64,000 bases of DNA from Diphasiastrum complanatum (lineage: Eukaryota; Streptophyta; Lycopodiopsida; Lycopodiales; Lycopodiaceae), in assembly GCA_029204225.1 (NCBI GenBank), contig CM055102.1:47710870-47774869 (forward strand), read 5' to 3'. Under the pieces are notes generated by a model, which saw only the letters and a list, made by a program, of their open reading frames with translations, made no database searches and was not told the origin of the DNA. Each line of letters begins with the position of its first letter. Position 1 is the stretch's first letter. The position numbers and the translations under genes are program-made. Of the stretch, positions 11,582 through 22,706 are shown one piece after another.

Positions 11582-12224
11582 TGTTGGATTTACTCCTTCT
11601 ACTCTCCTAAATCCCAATTTTAATCAGCCTCCATTCGTGCTGCATATTACTAACGTTGTCATGCAGTCTACATTTTTACACGCAAATTTGCATAGAAGAA
11701 GAAAAGGCGAATGAATCGCGTCACAGTGTTCTTACACAAGTTATAGTGACAGACGAAAAGGGGACACTACCTTACTTAATGCCAAAAGTGCCCAAAAAGC
11801 TAAGGCACCCTGTAAACCTTATTCTAAGGCCATTCGTAAGAGTGATGCACTTTTGCATCATCACCAACGTTCACTTCAGTACTAACTGACATCGCATCCT
11901 TTTCATGCTTACCCTATGCAGCTACGCTAACAGATTGGACAACAACTGTGGCCACCCATGATCTCTTATAGACAGCATATCCACTCTGTACTTTCACATC
12001 TGCACACCTATAATATTATGTATATATATCGGATACCATCTGAGTATTTATCATGCATTGAGATGAAGAGATAATAAGAGACTAAGAGAAGAGGTCTGTT
12101 CCTCATTACAGACATAATAAGCTTTGTAGGGCATGCGGTTTCGTCTGCATTATTAACATGTATACATGATATACTTAATCTGATATAGCTCTTTGTCTTG
12201 CATTCAGATCTATGTTAGTACTGT
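11582..12224 (+). repeat. Copia-2 3' LTR, left part
   Basis: Starts TGTTGGATTTACTCC after the polypurine tract. It stops at ...TTAGTACTGT where gypsy-1 begins, and resumes at 26365 with ACTGCTATGC. The uninterrupted sequence is at 7085-7100 in the 5' LTR. Confidence 0.88.
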
Positions 12225-13246
12225 TGTGGAGTCTCATGATCTCACATTATCCAAGTTTTGTCATATATTGTAAAAAAATTTCAATTTCTATATATGTAAA
12301 TGTGCTATAGTGCCTAAATTCATGTAAAGGCCTAATTGCACCTTGTAAATTCATATTCAGAATAGAAGTTGCAATGTTCTATAAGAGACACAGTAGCAGT
12401 TCAGAACCGACATTTTGACGGTTCGTAAATGACGTTGAGACTGAAGAATGTTCCTATAAGGATAGCACTATGTGCTATTGTACTGACGCATTTCTACGCA
12501 AAGCTGAGTATCAATAGAGAGTGAAGAGCAAGTTTCTATAGCTTAAGCATCCTTTCCCTCTGCTATCTTTCACAGAATTACTTCTTATCATTTGTGCAAA
12601 TACACTCTATATGATCTGTGACTGATTGTGATACTGTTCTGTTTGCGTCACACACATTTCTCACGTCTTACTGAATTTCAGCTACTCTAACATGGATTTT
12701 CAGGTGACACCAGCAAGTAACAATTCTGACTAATGGGTGCAGGGAATTAGCCGAAGCTGTTAAGCATAACTTTTAGCAGAACTTCCTTCAATTCTGAATG
12801 AGCTACGTGTTCAGATAATGAGATTGTTTGATGTTTTGTTTTGTTTGCTTCCTGCGATAAGAACTAATACTTTGTGTTTGATTAGGAAGAATCTTTAGCC
12901 AATGTGATTCTGCTTGATGAATCTATCTACTAGTTGCTGTTTATTCTAATTGTTTACCTGATGTCTAAAGAGCCTGAAAGATAAAGTAATCTTTACAATT
13001 GCAGACCTTGACCAAATCGTTTCACCATTGGTGTTCCTGGATGCCAATTTACCAAGATATCTTTGGATAACTAGTTATGTCGTTGTAGTATTCATTGTGA
13101 ATTTTATATATTCTAGTATGTTTACCATCATATATGCAGTTACCATGCAAAAGATGAGATTATTCTCTCTCTTGGGGAACGATCAAACCTTTTATACTAC
13201 GTAATTCATCGATTTTGTGGAAATCTATAACGACTAGGCCACCACA
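12225..13246 (+). repeat. Gypsy-1 5' LTR (copy B)
   Basis: 1022 bp, TGTGGAGTCTC...GGCCACCACA. A TTCTATAAGAGAC sequence near 12380 is a plausible TATA region and is conserved in LTR C. A 13-base match to the 5' end of plant tRNA-Asp lies at 13079-13091. Confidence 0.9.
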
Positions 13247-13251
13247 TAATT

Positions 13252-13269
13252 TGGCGCCGTTGCCAGGGA
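13252..13269 (+). other. Primer-binding site (tRNA-Asp), gypsy-1
   Basis: TGGCGCCGTTGCCAGGGA is complementary to the 3' end of plant tRNA-Asp(GUC) including CCA, with one mismatch as I recall that tRNA. tRNA-Asp priming is known for Athila-type plant gypsy elements. Confidence 0.8.
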
Positions 13270-13334
13270 GATGAATTTCATCTTTTGCAATATTTTTAAG
13301 TGTATTACATCTACGAATCTTTCTCAAGTAATGC

Positions 13335-15153
13335 ATGCCAAGAATGTACTCTCAAGCAATTATTGAACAGAAACGTTTAGAGCATGCACAACGATTAGAA
13401 GCATATAGGAAGTCTAGAGATTTGTATTTGCAGAATTTGCAAAACTCACCAGTTAGAGCAAGATTAACACCTGAAGCATTTAATGATCTTCTAAACGCTA
13501 CTACGACATATGTAGATTCATTTGAGAAAAGATCCATTGAAACACCAAGTTCTATAGATTCACCTGAATTAGATTCGTCTGATTCTACTTCCAAACCAAG
13601 TTCAGAATCAAAATCTTCTTCTTCAAAACCATTGTCTGAGCATAGTTTAGATTCGGATCCTCCAAGTTCATCTAGTTCACCACCATCTGTTAATATGGCT
13701 AATCCAGTGCCACCCACATCTACAAGAATCAGATACGATTTCTTTAAGGGATCATCATCTGAAGATGCGGTCAGTTATTTGTCACGGTTTGAATCCATTA
13801 CCATAGCAAACAAAGAGCAGACGGACGAGGACAAAGTTAGAATTTTGTCAGGTCTTCTGCCTAAGCAGGCTAGGATTTGGTACAGTCAATTAGTACCGGA
13901 AATAGTTAATACTTGGAACGCTTTACAAGCAACATTACTTAAACAGTTTAGGGAGATATGATATTCCACTAGATTGTTGGCTCGACTTTACTCTGTTGAG
14001 AAAAAGCCAAAGGAATCACTTAGGAAATATACTCGTAGGGTTAAGAATTTAATAGAAAAGTTAGGAGCCCAGTATCTAGTTCCTATGCAAAATGAATGGT
14101 TCTTGAGTAGCTTGCCTAAGAAAATGGATCGTTATTGTTGACAGGGTTTGATGACTTCCTTGGAAGATGTCATCGCCTCTGCCAAAATTTTTGAAGCTTC
14201 TCGAATTTCTCGTAGATGGAGAAATGAAAAAAAAAGTAGTAAAAAGCACAAATTTAAACGAACAGAAGAATCTAAAACATCTACTGAGTCTAAATCAGAA
14301 TCTAATTTAGTGGATGTGGAAGAATCTTTCGAGTATTTATCTTATTCTTCTTCTGATGAAGAAGAATCTTCTTATAGGAAATCCAAGGAATAGGAACTCA
14401 GAAAGAAAAAAAAGAATGGAGAAATCCGAAAAGATGGATCCATTACGGAAAAGTGTTGAGTTGTTAACAAAAGAAATGAGTGATTTAAAAGTCCAAATAT
14501 ATGATGTTAAAGCCAAGCAAAAGAAAGTGAAGCCCAACGCCAATGTTTGGTGTACCGCTTGTGGGAAGGAAGGCCATTCTAAAGCCAACTGTCCCAGTTC
14601 ACAGACTAACTATTTAGAAGAGGAACTATTCCTCTGTCCGATTAATAATCATGAGGATGTAGCTTATACTGCAACTCCTACTAACCAAAAAACCAATATA
14701 CCAAGACAGCGTACTGGTCAACAGTACACTATTTTGCGAAGGGGCGAAACACGAGATTCCACTCCACCAACCAGAGTAAGGGGTTCGTGCTACAATTGCG
14801 GAGCCCCGGGTCACTATTCGCCTGATAACTCTGAACCCAGGAGATTAGCAGGATATGTGTCGCTCTGCACTAACTGTAAAGACGAAGGGCATGTCACTGT
14901 TGAATGTCCTCAGCCACAACAGCCACGGTCTAAACCAAGGTTTGTAAACTCGCCTAGGAAAGACAACCCTCGGTCATCTAAGACTAACACTGACATGATA
15001 GTTCAAAGGATAGAAGTAGAGTCTGAATTATTAGATCAAGACCATCAATGGCCAGATTTAGAGGAAAAGATAAATAAAGTAACTACAAGAAGTAGTAAAG
15101 CTTCTTTAGCTCTTAAAGATAAGAAGAAAACTAAGACGAAAATTGTACCATGA
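13335..15153 (+). pseudogene. Gypsy-1 gag with three zinc knuckles
   Basis: The ATG at 13335 opens MPRMYSQAIIEQKRLEHAQR. A Ser/Pro-rich spacer follows, then the retrotransposon-gag core (YDFFKGSSSEDAVSYLSRFE, ILSGLLPKQARIWY). An acidic/basic low-complexity segment precedes three knuckles: CTACGKEGHSKANC, CYNCGAPGHYSPDN (last Cys replaced by Asn) and CTNCKDEGHVTVEC. TGA at 13959-13961 and at 14139-14141 (probably Trp), TAG at 14391-14393, and a +1 shift at the A8 run near 14405 break it. Capsid and nucleocapsid were the functions. The stop at 15151 overlaps the ATG of the next frame. Confidence 0.85.
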
Positions 15154-15980
15154 AAAACGCAAAAAACGCGACAGAAAAAGCGAAGGCCGCAGAACAGTTA
15201 GTAAAAATTCCTAGTAATAAAGAGTTAAACCTTGATAAGTCTAATGGAAAATATTATGATGTTGATATTAGTTCAGAAGCTAAGAAGCTTTTAGACAAAG
15301 AAACTAGACAAGTTAAAAAAGTGATATTTTCAGGTCCAGTTATAAGTAGCGAGATACCCAAAGATCTGTCGCCACTTAGAAACCGTTCTTATAATATTGT
15401 AGAAGACCTTGTTTCCAGAATGGCCAATATAACTTTTAAACAGTATTAGACAATAACCAATATTATAAGAAAGAAATTAAGCAATTTTTGCAAAATAAAA
15501 AGAGAAGAAAAGCAAAGTTACTAGTAGTCAACATAGGATTAGTTAATTACGGTGACGAAGGCCAACAAAGATTCAGATAGTAATTAATGGCTGCATCTTA
15601 GATAGCGTACCCATAGATTTCGGATCTAGTGTAAATATAATGACTGAAGAAATAACATATGAATTAGGCATTCATCATAGAATAGCATTCACCTTAAGAC
15701 ATTTAAGGTTAGTCGATGCAACTAGAAGATCACCAATAGGAGAACTGTCTCAGGTTATAGTTTATATTGGAGACCATAAGTTTCTGATGGATTTTATAAT
15801 ATTAAAAACTATGAGACGATCATCATATAGAGTGTTATTAAGACGACCATGGCTCTATCAGGCCGATGTTATAACCCACTGGAAGAAGAAGGAGATTACC
15901 TTCAGAGACCAGATGGAGACACCGATAGGAAAAAGTCATAAAAGAATTTTCATATCATGGAAAAAAGTACAAAGGTGAGA
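15150..15980 (+). pseudogene. Gypsy-1 pol N-terminus and first protease-like domain
   Basis: A new frame opens with ATG at 15150, overlapping the gag stop (ATGA), in the -1 frame relative to gag. It holds an N-terminal linker (RNRSYNIVEDLVSRM, then KRRKAKLLVVNIG after a shift) and a retropepsin-like domain. VPIDFGSSVN has the catalytic Asp at 15616-15618, with Phe where Ser/Thr is usual (one C-to-T change from TCC). ELGI, GELSQVIVYIGDHKF and RPWLYQADVI follow. The last of these is the hallmark flap-to-helix end of plant gypsy proteases. Ends at TGA 15976-15978. Confidence 0.8.
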
Positions 15981-16079
15981 CACCTACATCTTCCTCGAGC
16001 TATACTTCGGAGGAAGAAGGGCTTCAGTCAGTAGGGACTGAGGAAGGGAAAAGGTTTGTCACACTAATACAGTAATAGA

Positions 16080-16735
16080 GTAGATTACATAGATAGAGGA
16101 GATTGTAGAGTTCCAGATATTAGTGCGATCATAGGAGATCAGACTATAGATAGAATACTAATAGACTCAAGATCCAGTATCAATTTAGTAACAAAAACAA
16201 TGGTTAAAGAATCAGGATTAGAAAATCAGATACAACTAAATGTATACCAGTAGGCGAGCTAAAAGGTATTAACGTAATTATAGAGACAAAGACGTTTGTT
16301 ATGAATTTCGTTGTCATAAATCCAGTAGATACGCCACCTTATTCGATATTATTTGGAAGACCATGGTTATATCAAGCAGATGCTATTATAAATTGGTCTA
16401 CCAAACAGATATTTTTTTCAGGTATTCTCACAGCCGGTCCAATAGGGGGTCACCTTTTGAGATGGGGTGAGGAGCTAGCTAGACCTGCTGAATCATGGAT
16501 CAATTTCATAGAATGCTATGAGATTGACGAGGAAGAAGAAATACCGACAACATCCGAGTCAAAAGAAGTTCTGGGTGGAACCAGAGCAAGCCTGACCGAA
16601 GGGATGGGTAAAATAGATTATGTAGAAATAGAAATTAATAAAGGTGAGACTTTGAATCTATATAATCACCAATCGGACCAGGAACGTGAAGAGTATATAT
16701 TGCTTCTTCCAAAATACCAAAACGTATTTGCTTGA
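16080..16735 (+). pseudogene. Gypsy-1 second protease-like domain
   Basis: A second retropepsin-like unit about 550 bases after the first: RILIDSRSSINLVTKTM (DSR at 16164-16172, expected DSG, a G-to-A change), GELKGINVIIETKTFVMNFV and ILFGRPWLYQADAIINW. It shares RPWLYQAD with the first unit but is clearly diverged, so this is an old domain duplication, not a recent tandem copy. A frame change lies at about 16250. The acidic linker EIDEEEEIPTTSESKE follows, then DQEREEYILLLPKYQNVFA, which leads into RT. Confidence 0.75.
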
Positions 16736-17955
16736 TAGATGGATGATTTAATAGGAATACCAGCTAAATGGAACAAACATACAATAGATCTTATTCAGGA
16801 AACAATACCTGTTAGGTAGCGCCAATATAGATTGAATCCAAAGTACTCCTTATTAGTAAAAGACGAATTAGATAGATGTCTTAGAGGGGGTATTATATAT
16901 CTTGTTCTAAGTAGCGAGTGGGTGTCACTAATAATTATAGTACCTAAGAAAACTAAATGCTGCTACCATATATAGATAGATGCGGGTAGGCAACTCGCTG
17001 CATCATAAAAGAATTATTCCGCTACAGAGCGAGAAGCACTAGGGATGATTTATTCAGTAAAGAAATTTAGACATTATCTTTTAGAATACCCTTTTGTTTT
17101 TCACGTAGATCACTATGCATTAAAACATTTAATGAATAAACCTGATCTTTCTCATCGTCGTTACATACTCATTGCCACGGACTATGCTACCAAGATGGTA
17201 GAGGCCGAAGCCACAATTAAGAACAATGCTAAGATTGTAACAAGGTTTTTATTCCAAAACATTATAACGTGATATGGTTGTCCCTTAGAACTCGTTAGCG
17301 ATAGGGGAACCCATTTCCTTAATCAGGCCATTGAAGCCATGTTGTCATATTTTTCTATTACACATCGCCAAACCACTCCATATAATCCAAAAGCAAATGG
17401 GCTTACGGAGCGGGCAAATGGAATTTTATGTAAAATTTTGAATAAAGTAACAAAAACACATTCTTCTGATTGGGATAAAAAGTTACCGTCTATCTTATGG
17501 GCATATAGAACTGCTGAAAAGATTACAACTAGGCATACTCCATACTATCTTGTGTATGGAATGCATCCCATACTACCAATAGAATTCGAAGTTCTGACGT
17601 TTCACATTAGTAATGAAGAGCGAATGGATGAACATGATAGTCTTCGGGAGCGGATGATTTCTCTGACGCAACTAGAAGAGGATCATCGTCTTTCATTAAT
17701 CGAGACTGAACGAGTTCAGAATAAAAGAATTTTTTTTGACCAATCCATTATGAAAATAAAAAATAAACAAGGAGACTATGTGCTTCTGTATGATAACAGA
17801 CACATGTTGTTTCCTGGAAAATTATAAACCAGATGGATGGGACCGTATAAAGTCATAGAAGTTTTTAATAATGGATCACTTCAGTTAGTTGATCTCCAAG
17901 GACATTTACTTGACACTTGAGTAAATGGTTCAAGGGTGAAGCGCTATTATGACTA
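16736..17955 (+). pseudogene. Gypsy-1 RT (deleted), RNase H and partial integrase
   Basis: RQYRLNPKYSLLVKDELDRC starts RT after a TAG at 16817-16819. Compared with gypsy-2, RT is lost in two deletions around 16950-16980. RNase H resumes with ATEREALGMIYSVKKFRHYL and HVDHYALKHL. A third deletion after KPD removes the integrase zinc finger and first catalytic Asp. The rest of the integrase is good: LVSDRGTHFLNQ (second Asp), NPKANGLTERANG (Glu), and the C-terminal LYDNRHMLFPGKL and RWMGPYKVIEVF, ending YYD then TAA at 17953-17955. Not functional. Confidence 0.85.
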
Positions 17956-17984
17956 ATTTTCGGTGCATCATGTTCATTGAAGGT

Positions 17985-18250
17985 TGCAAAAATGCCGAAA
18001 CCAACGTGTACATTTTTGCGAAAATGTCAAAACACGACACCTTCGCTACATTTCTATATTATTTTGCGAAAAACCCGACACTATATTGGAATATGGTGTA
18101 TTGAGTGAATTTACCATTTTTTTTTTAGAAATACGGAAATTGCGACACATACCTTCGCAGTTTTCGGGATTTTCTACCTTCCGACATCTTTGTATTTTTT
18201 GCATTTTTAACGAAAAAAATGAAAATCTTCGCTTTGACTTACTAAGCAAA
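17985..18250 (+). repeat. GCGAAAA-rich spacer, gypsy-1
   Basis: Between pol and the accessory ORF. It repeats short motifs such as TTTTTGCGAAAA, CGACACCTTCGC and TTGCGACACATACCTTCGC at irregular spacing. The same region of gypsy-2 (29925-30450) is longer and richer in them. Confidence 0.6.
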
Positions 18251-18293
18251 GCATTCGTGTATTTTGTTTATTTATTTATTTATTTTTGTTTTT

Positions 18294-18295
18294 AG
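18294..18295 (+). promoter_or_regulatory. Probable 3' splice acceptor before the accessory ORF, gypsy-1
   Basis: A 40-base T-rich tract ends in TTTTTGTTTTTAG/GACTAGA, 36 bases before the ORF's ATG. The same arrangement is conserved in gypsy-2 at 30584-30585. Extra ORFs downstream of pol can be expressed from spliced RNA. The donor is not identified. Confidence 0.5.
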
Positions 18296-18331
18296 GACTA
18301 GACACTTTATTATTGAGTATGTACATTCAAA

Positions 18332-20823
18332 ATGAAGGATACGCTTCCATTTAATATTAGTCTAATCCGCCAAAATACCATCAATATGCCTAAAACCTCA
18401 AACACTTCAATTGTTATCGCTACCACTTACCATCACTCTTGCTCTCCGATTTCAGAATTGTTACGATCAAGCTCTTTTCTGCCATCGCTCGTTTACAATT
18501 GCAAGCACCATGGTGATTGTATTCAAAACGCACCCAAAGCCAGTGATACCAGTATTACAACCACTAGTTGTTCGAGCGTGAATTGAAGGTCTTCTTCAAT
18601 TTAACCCATCAGTAATTCTTACTGATTTATGTTATGAGCTGATCCGCAATTTGAGTGAAACAAAAGAAGGACATATTTCCACTATCGTCCGTAATCAAGA
18701 GATTGTTATTACAGAAGGATTTTACTATCGTGCCTTAGGATTGCCTATGGACGGCAGTACGCCAGTTACTAAACCAGATTTCATCACAGAGAGTGGAGTT
18801 TTTCAAGAAAAAGCTTATCTTGAGAAATGGGGATATAAACTCTCTTACATTAGAGATCCCAATCTCAAAAGCTTCGTTCGATTTGCTCTTGCTTCTATCT
18901 TTTAACCGAAGCAAGAGTACACCATCTCAAATAGAAATATGGGATATCTGCTAAGAGCCTTAAATGGAGAGCCTATTGCCTTCGGATAGATTGCTTTAAG
19001 CAATTCTGTAAATTAGTAAAAGTCAATCAGTTTTCCAGACTTGGTCTGCAAATGGGTATTTTTATGTATGCATGTTGGTGTGCTAACAGTGCAGGAGCAC
19101 ATCAGGATTGCACCAGTGCTGCCAGAGCTAGCCCCATCAATAGAGGCTGAATCCCAAATGCAGATATCAAAAGCAACCACCATAGAAACCACATCATCAT
19201 CATCAAGTCAAGGGAACTCGGTGAGAATGACTTCGCCATCATCCCAATATACCCCATTGTCTAATACAGAAGGAAATAGGGATCTGGAAGAGGAAGCGGA
19301 GGACACTGCTGATCATGAGCAGAATCAGGGTGATATACCACAAGAGCCAGCACCACAAGAAACAGAACAGCTTCCTGATGACCAGCAGGGTAGTGAAAGT
19401 GAAGTCGAGGCACCAAGTCTCGATGCCAAATTATATCAAAAGATTTTCGGAACACTACTACCGGATACGCGGGCATCTATTCAGCATCTTGCCAGCTTGG
19501 AGAAGGTATCTAGGAAGCTTGGATCAAAGTATGAAAGAGTCCAAGCAGACCTAATCCAGAGGGATACATAGCTGAATGAAAGCTGAGCTGTTCTATAAAA
19601 ACGAAGAACTTGAAGCGGCCCAAGCAGAGCTGAGCAGGAAGGACATTGAGCTTGAAGAAGCAAAAGGAAGGCAGGACGCTATGCTCGAAGTATTGGAAGA
19701 AATGCAGGAGCAGTCCAATGCCTTCGAAAGCAAAAATATATCACTTAAACAACAAATTCAGACTCTGTAGGCTGCTTTGTAGGAGGAGAGACGTATTCGA
19801 TCTACTCTCCAAAATAGTAATGTGGAGCTGAGTAACAAACTCAGCAGTGCTCAAGATTCAATTGCCCAACTGCAAAATTTTGCAAAAATGTTAAAAAAAG
19901 ACAATCAAATATACAAGAGACAGGCTGAAGAGGCGGTTCTATGGCGAATCAGCGCCGAAGTCACATTAGGTGTCTGCGTATCTCATGGCAGGCACAGAAT
20001 TGATCCAGTAGCATGGAAGGGAATTCAGGAGAAGATGACCCAAACTTTTCAGCTGCAATATTTGCAACCGCAGATGATTGCTTATGAAAAAATGAAGGAA
20101 GAGTTGGAAGAGGCCAAATTTCAATTGGGCCAAATGTAGATTTCTGACGCGAGAGAACAGCACAATGCCAAGATCAGGAGATGCAGACAGATGAGCCAGC
20201 TCAGGCTATGTTAGCAAAGGCCATCCAAATGGATACCATCTGCAAGCAATTCCAGAAGGATCAGGAGACACAGACCGAATCCAAGAAGGCTGTGAAGGTA
20301 CAAACTGCTGAAGACCAACCTGAGATGTTAAGCATTATTCCATATCAAGCTCAAGCATCACCAAGTGGAGTGGTTGTAAAGAAGAACAAGATAGTGTACT
20401 CACTACTAAGGTCAGAATTTCAGACATTTCATCAGGAACTAACATTCTTTCTTCTACCCTTTTGTAGTCCAAAACTCCAATGGAGAATGAATTACCTTTT
20501 TTTACCTAAACTTTTTGGTTACACAAAAGAACAATGGGACAACTCCCTTGGACTTTTTCTAACATGAATACTCTTTGGGCCAAACTAACTGTGCATAAAA
20601 AAAGAACCCTAGCCATTGCCATTGTTCAGAATAAGTTCAATGTGCAAACTAACTACGTCCATGTGGTTGCAGGATCCTTGTATATACACATTTTAGAATA
20701 CCTAAGAACATTTAAAAATAATATTTTTCCAGCTCTGGATGAGTATTTGAATAAGTTAGAATCAATTAACATTTTTGATGTGAAGGAAATTGTTTCTAAC
20801 TCTAAATCAGTTTCTTCCCGAGT
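18332..20823 (+). pseudogene. Gypsy-1 accessory ORF (coiled-coil protein)
   Basis: The ATG at 18332 opens MKDTLPFNISLIRQNTINMP. A globular domain follows: IEGLLQFNPSVILTDLCYEL, QEIVITEGFYYRALGLPMDG, YIRDPNLKSFVRFALASIF and GYLLRALNGEPIAFG. The order (short beta unit, ALGLP, RFALASI helix, LLRALNGEPI) recalls the 'putative plant transposon protein' domain of Athila/Tat extra ORFs, an inference by eye. An acidic Ser/Gln-rich linker (19120-19420) leads to a coiled coil of about 150 residues (19480-19930), then a conserved C-terminal region (EYLRTFKNNIFPALDEYLNK). Stops include TAG 19768-19770 (also in gypsy-2). It is truncated at 20823, where LTR C begins 22 bases in. Confidence 0.7.
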
Positions 20824-21581
20824 TTATCCAAGTTTTGTCATATATTGTAAAAAAATTTCAATTTCTATATATGTAAATGTGCTATAGTGCCTAAATTAAT
20901 GTACAGGCCTAATTGCACCTTGTAAATTCATATTTAGAATAGAAGTTGCGACGTTCTATAAGAGACGCAGTAGCAGTTCAGAACCGACATTTTAACGGTT
21001 CGTAAACGACATTTAGGCTGAAGAACGTTCCTATAAGGACAACACTATGTGCTATTGTACTGACGCATTTCTACGCAGAGCTGAGTATCAATAGAGAGTG
21101 AAGAGCAAGTTTCTATAGATTGAGCATTCTTTCCCTCTACTATCTTTCTTCTTATCATTTGTGCGAATACACTCTGTTTGATCTGTGATTGATTGTGATA
21201 CTGTTATGTTTGCATCACACACATTTCTCACGTCTTACTGAATTTCAGTTACTCTAACATGGATTTTCAGGCGACACCAGCAAGTAACATTTATGACTAG
21301 TGGGTGCAAGAAATTAGCTGAAGCTGTTAAGCATAATTTTTAGCAAAACTTCCTTCAATTCTGAATGAGCTATGTGTTCAGATAATGAAATTGTTTGATG
21401 TTTTGTTTCGTTTGCTTCCTTCGATAAGAACTAATACTCTGTGTTTGATTAAGAAGAATCTTTAGCCAATGTGATTTTGCTTGATGAATCTATTTGCTAG
21501 TTGTTGTTTGTTCTGACTGTTTACCTGATGTCTGAAGAGCTTGAAAGATAAAGTAATATTTACAATTGCAAACCTTGACCA
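20824..21581 (+). repeat. Gypsy-1 3' LTR (copy C), left part
   Basis: Homologous to LTR B from its base 23 (TTATCCAAGTTTTGTC). The first 22 bases and the polypurine tract are deleted with the end of the accessory ORF. It is interrupted after CTTGACCA by copia-m and resumes at 26128. Confidence 0.85.
21577..21581 (+). other. Target-site duplication GACCA (left)
   Basis: GACCA precedes the copia-m TG terminus and recurs at 26128-26132 directly after its CA terminus. The uninterrupted LTR B reads CTTGACCAAAT here. Confidence 0.9.
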
Positions 21582-21844
21582 TGTCAAGAATTAGATATGC
21601 AACATCAAGCATTCACCATAAGCAATCACCACAAGAAGGCAGAAGAAGAACACACATTGTCACTCTCTCACACTAACTCATACTGAATGTAAAATGTACA
21701 AATAAACCCGGAACCCCTGATAGAGAGAGAAAATCTACGAGTAGACTAATAGACTAGCCTATGGCTAATGACAGCTGGTCACAGCTGTCAACATTAATGT
21801 ACCTCGTACACAATAAAAATGAAGTTTATCATTGATTTCTAACA
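21582..21844 (-). repeat. Copia-m 3' LTR
   Basis: 263 bp, TGTCAAGAATTAG...TTTCTAACA on the plus strand. Because the element is read on minus, this is the downstream LTR. It is preceded in element orientation by CTTTGAGGGAGAG, a polypurine tract at 21845-21857. Confidence 0.92.
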
Positions 21845-21857
21845 CTCTCCCTCAAAG
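21845..21857 (-). other. Polypurine tract, copia-m
   Basis: CTTTGAGGGAGAG on the minus strand, directly before the TGTTAG start of the 3' LTR. Confidence 0.8.
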
Positions 21858-21863
21858 TCTTCA

Positions 21864-22706
21864 TCAATTGCAAGAGTACCACGCCTGTGGTGCTTGCTTC
21901 AATCCATAAATGGCTTTGTTGAGCTTACAAACGAGATGCTCTCTCCCTGGCTCAACAAATCCTTGAGGTTGTACTAAGTACACCTCTTCATCCAGCACTC
22001 CATTAAGAAAAGCAGATTTAACGTCCATTTGTTGGATCTTCCAACCATAGAAAACAAAAATAGCAATGATAGATTGTATAGTTACCATCTTATCTACGAG
22101 TGCAAAGGTTTCCTCAAAATCAATATCTTTCTGCTGCTCAAATCCTCTCGCAACCAACCTTGCTTTGTACTTGTTCAGTTGCCCATCAGCTCCATATTTA
22201 ATCTTGTATATCCATTTGCAAGTGATAGGCGTTTTACCATCAGGTAGCTCAACCAAGTTCCACATCCTATTTTTTGTTATAGCTTCCATTTCTATTTCCA
22301 TAGCTTCATGCCACTCCTTGTGCTCCTTGGCTTTAGCAAACATTTTTGGTTCTTGAGCCTTGAGCACAGAACCCATTAGGGCTAGATTCATCTCTAATCT
22401 TGGAGGAGGTTTTCGATTCCTACTTGATCTTCTAAGCTCTCCCTGCTCACTTGATTCGGGAGTATCTCCCTTATTAGCATCACTTGTTACTGACAAGTAC
22501 CACTTAGGCACTCTCCTAGGAATCTCATTATTGACCCTGTCTTTTTTTATTGGCTCTTCCATATCGACACCAACTTCTTCCTTCACTTGCACTTTAGCTT
22601 TATCATCAAAGGGATCAATTGTCAATTTTATTTGGTCATTTTGACCCATCTCATCAAAAATAGCATCTCTAGAAATCACGATCTTTTGTGCATCTGTGTC
22701 ATACAT
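21864..22706 (-). pseudogene. Copia-m reverse transcriptase, N-terminal half
   Basis: On minus: SRDAIFDE, a linker of about 100 residues ending PPPRLEMNLALMG, then RT: EWHEAMEIEMEAI, CKWIYKIKYGADG, YKARLVARGFEQQ, IQQMDVKSAFLNG (catalytic Asp), VYLVQPQGFVE and LNKAIYGLKQAPQAWY. It ends abruptly at about 21864, roughly 20 bases from the polypurine tract. The YVDD motif and all of RNase H are missing, an internal deletion of more than a kilobase relative to full elements. Confidence 0.9.

Noticed and set aside
13079-13260. Possible tRNA-Asp gene in the gypsy LTR
   Set aside because: Only the first 13 bases match. The D-loop, anticodon arm and T arm are absent.
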